From assembly GCF_014644495.1 (NCBI RefSeq), contig NZ_BMKU01000018.1:1-48748 (forward strand): DNA of 48,748 nucleotides, read 5' to 3'. The translations under genes were made by a program, and so were the position numbers. This DNA comes from Pseudarthrobacter polychromogenes. GTDB lineage: Bacteria > Actinomycetota > Actinomycetes > Actinomycetales > Micrococcaceae. This document shows positions 48,725 through 48,748 of this stretch, in pieces. The notes below the pieces were generated by a model. That model was given only the letters and a program-made list of their open reading frames with translations. It made no database searches and was not told the DNA's origin. Numbering within the stretch: the first letter of the stretch is position 1; each line of letters begins with the position of its first letter.

Positions 48725-48748
48725 GGTGTGTCGCGAACTTCTGTCTTG

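Noticed and set aside
1..48748. tRNA or rRNA genes serving as an island attachment site
   Set aside because: No cloverleaf or rRNA-like sequence was recognised by eye on either strand; a tRNAscan run would be needed to exclude one fully.

Overview
The window is high-GC actinobacterial chromosome. The gene families (gabD2-type succinic semialdehyde dehydrogenase, DUF4193, LacI-controlled sugar operons, D-erythrulose kinase/isomerase pair, an actinobacterial LexA box) and the tight stop/start overlaps fit a Micrococcaceae genome of the Arthrobacter/Pseudarthrobacter group. This assignment is inferred from recognised families, not from a search.

Bases 1-28,700 look like ordinary metabolic chromosome. 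They hold an SOS-controlled Y-family polymerase; an orphan SsuA/TauA-type binding protein; a fructokinase-like kinase with two neighbours; a succinic semialdehyde dehydrogenase/SDR pair; a nucleoside-use operon (nucleoside hydrolase, MFS transporter broken by a one-base frameshift, ribokinase) facing its own LacI regulator across two palindromic operators; a RelA/SpoT-type alarmone synthetase; and a small peptide with repeated G-[S]-Y-[I/V]-[T/S]-L motifs. Next comes an 11-gene operon under a second LacI regulator: sugar ABC importer, two Gfo/Idh/MocA dehydrogenases, two TIM-barrel isomerase/epimerase-like enzymes, a ThuA-like protein, a DhaK-DhaL kinase, an RpiB-like isomerase and a 3-hydroxyacyl-CoA-dehydrogenase-like enzyme. 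Its content suggests oxidation of an imported glycoside or anhydrosugar through 3-keto intermediates, plus a D-erythrulose-type kinase/isomerase branch into erythrose 4-phosphate.

From about 29,000 on the content is accessory. Two closely related serine resolvases bracket it: an intact one at 29,007-29,573 and a decayed copy at 45,131-45,653. Between them is a compact biosynthetic operon (30,833-38,718): pseudouridine-5'-phosphate glycosidase homologue, HAD phosphatase, uracil phosphoribosyltransferase, EamA exporter, an indigoidine-synthetase-type NRPS (A domain interrupted by an oxidase, then T and TE) and its phosphopantetheinyl transferase. A divergent MarR regulator sits over a clear palindrome, followed by a small cupin. 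This is the gene set described for the C-nucleoside antibiotic minimycin and the blue pigment indigoidine.

Immediately downstream sits a complete 4,845-bp Tn7-like transposon (38,778-43,622) carrying only tnsA, tnsB, tnsC and tniQ. It has 14-bp perfect terminal inverted repeats, several 19-bp transposase-binding repeats at the ends and a perfect 5-bp target duplication (GTTCT). The right-hand part holds a small membrane protein, a pentapeptide-repeat fragment, DUF4193, the decayed resolvase and a 783-residue protein of unknown function that combines a HIRAN-like region, a zinc knuckle, a PD-(D/E)XK-like nuclease region and a C-terminal HTH; it is a candidate DNA-processing or defence protein.
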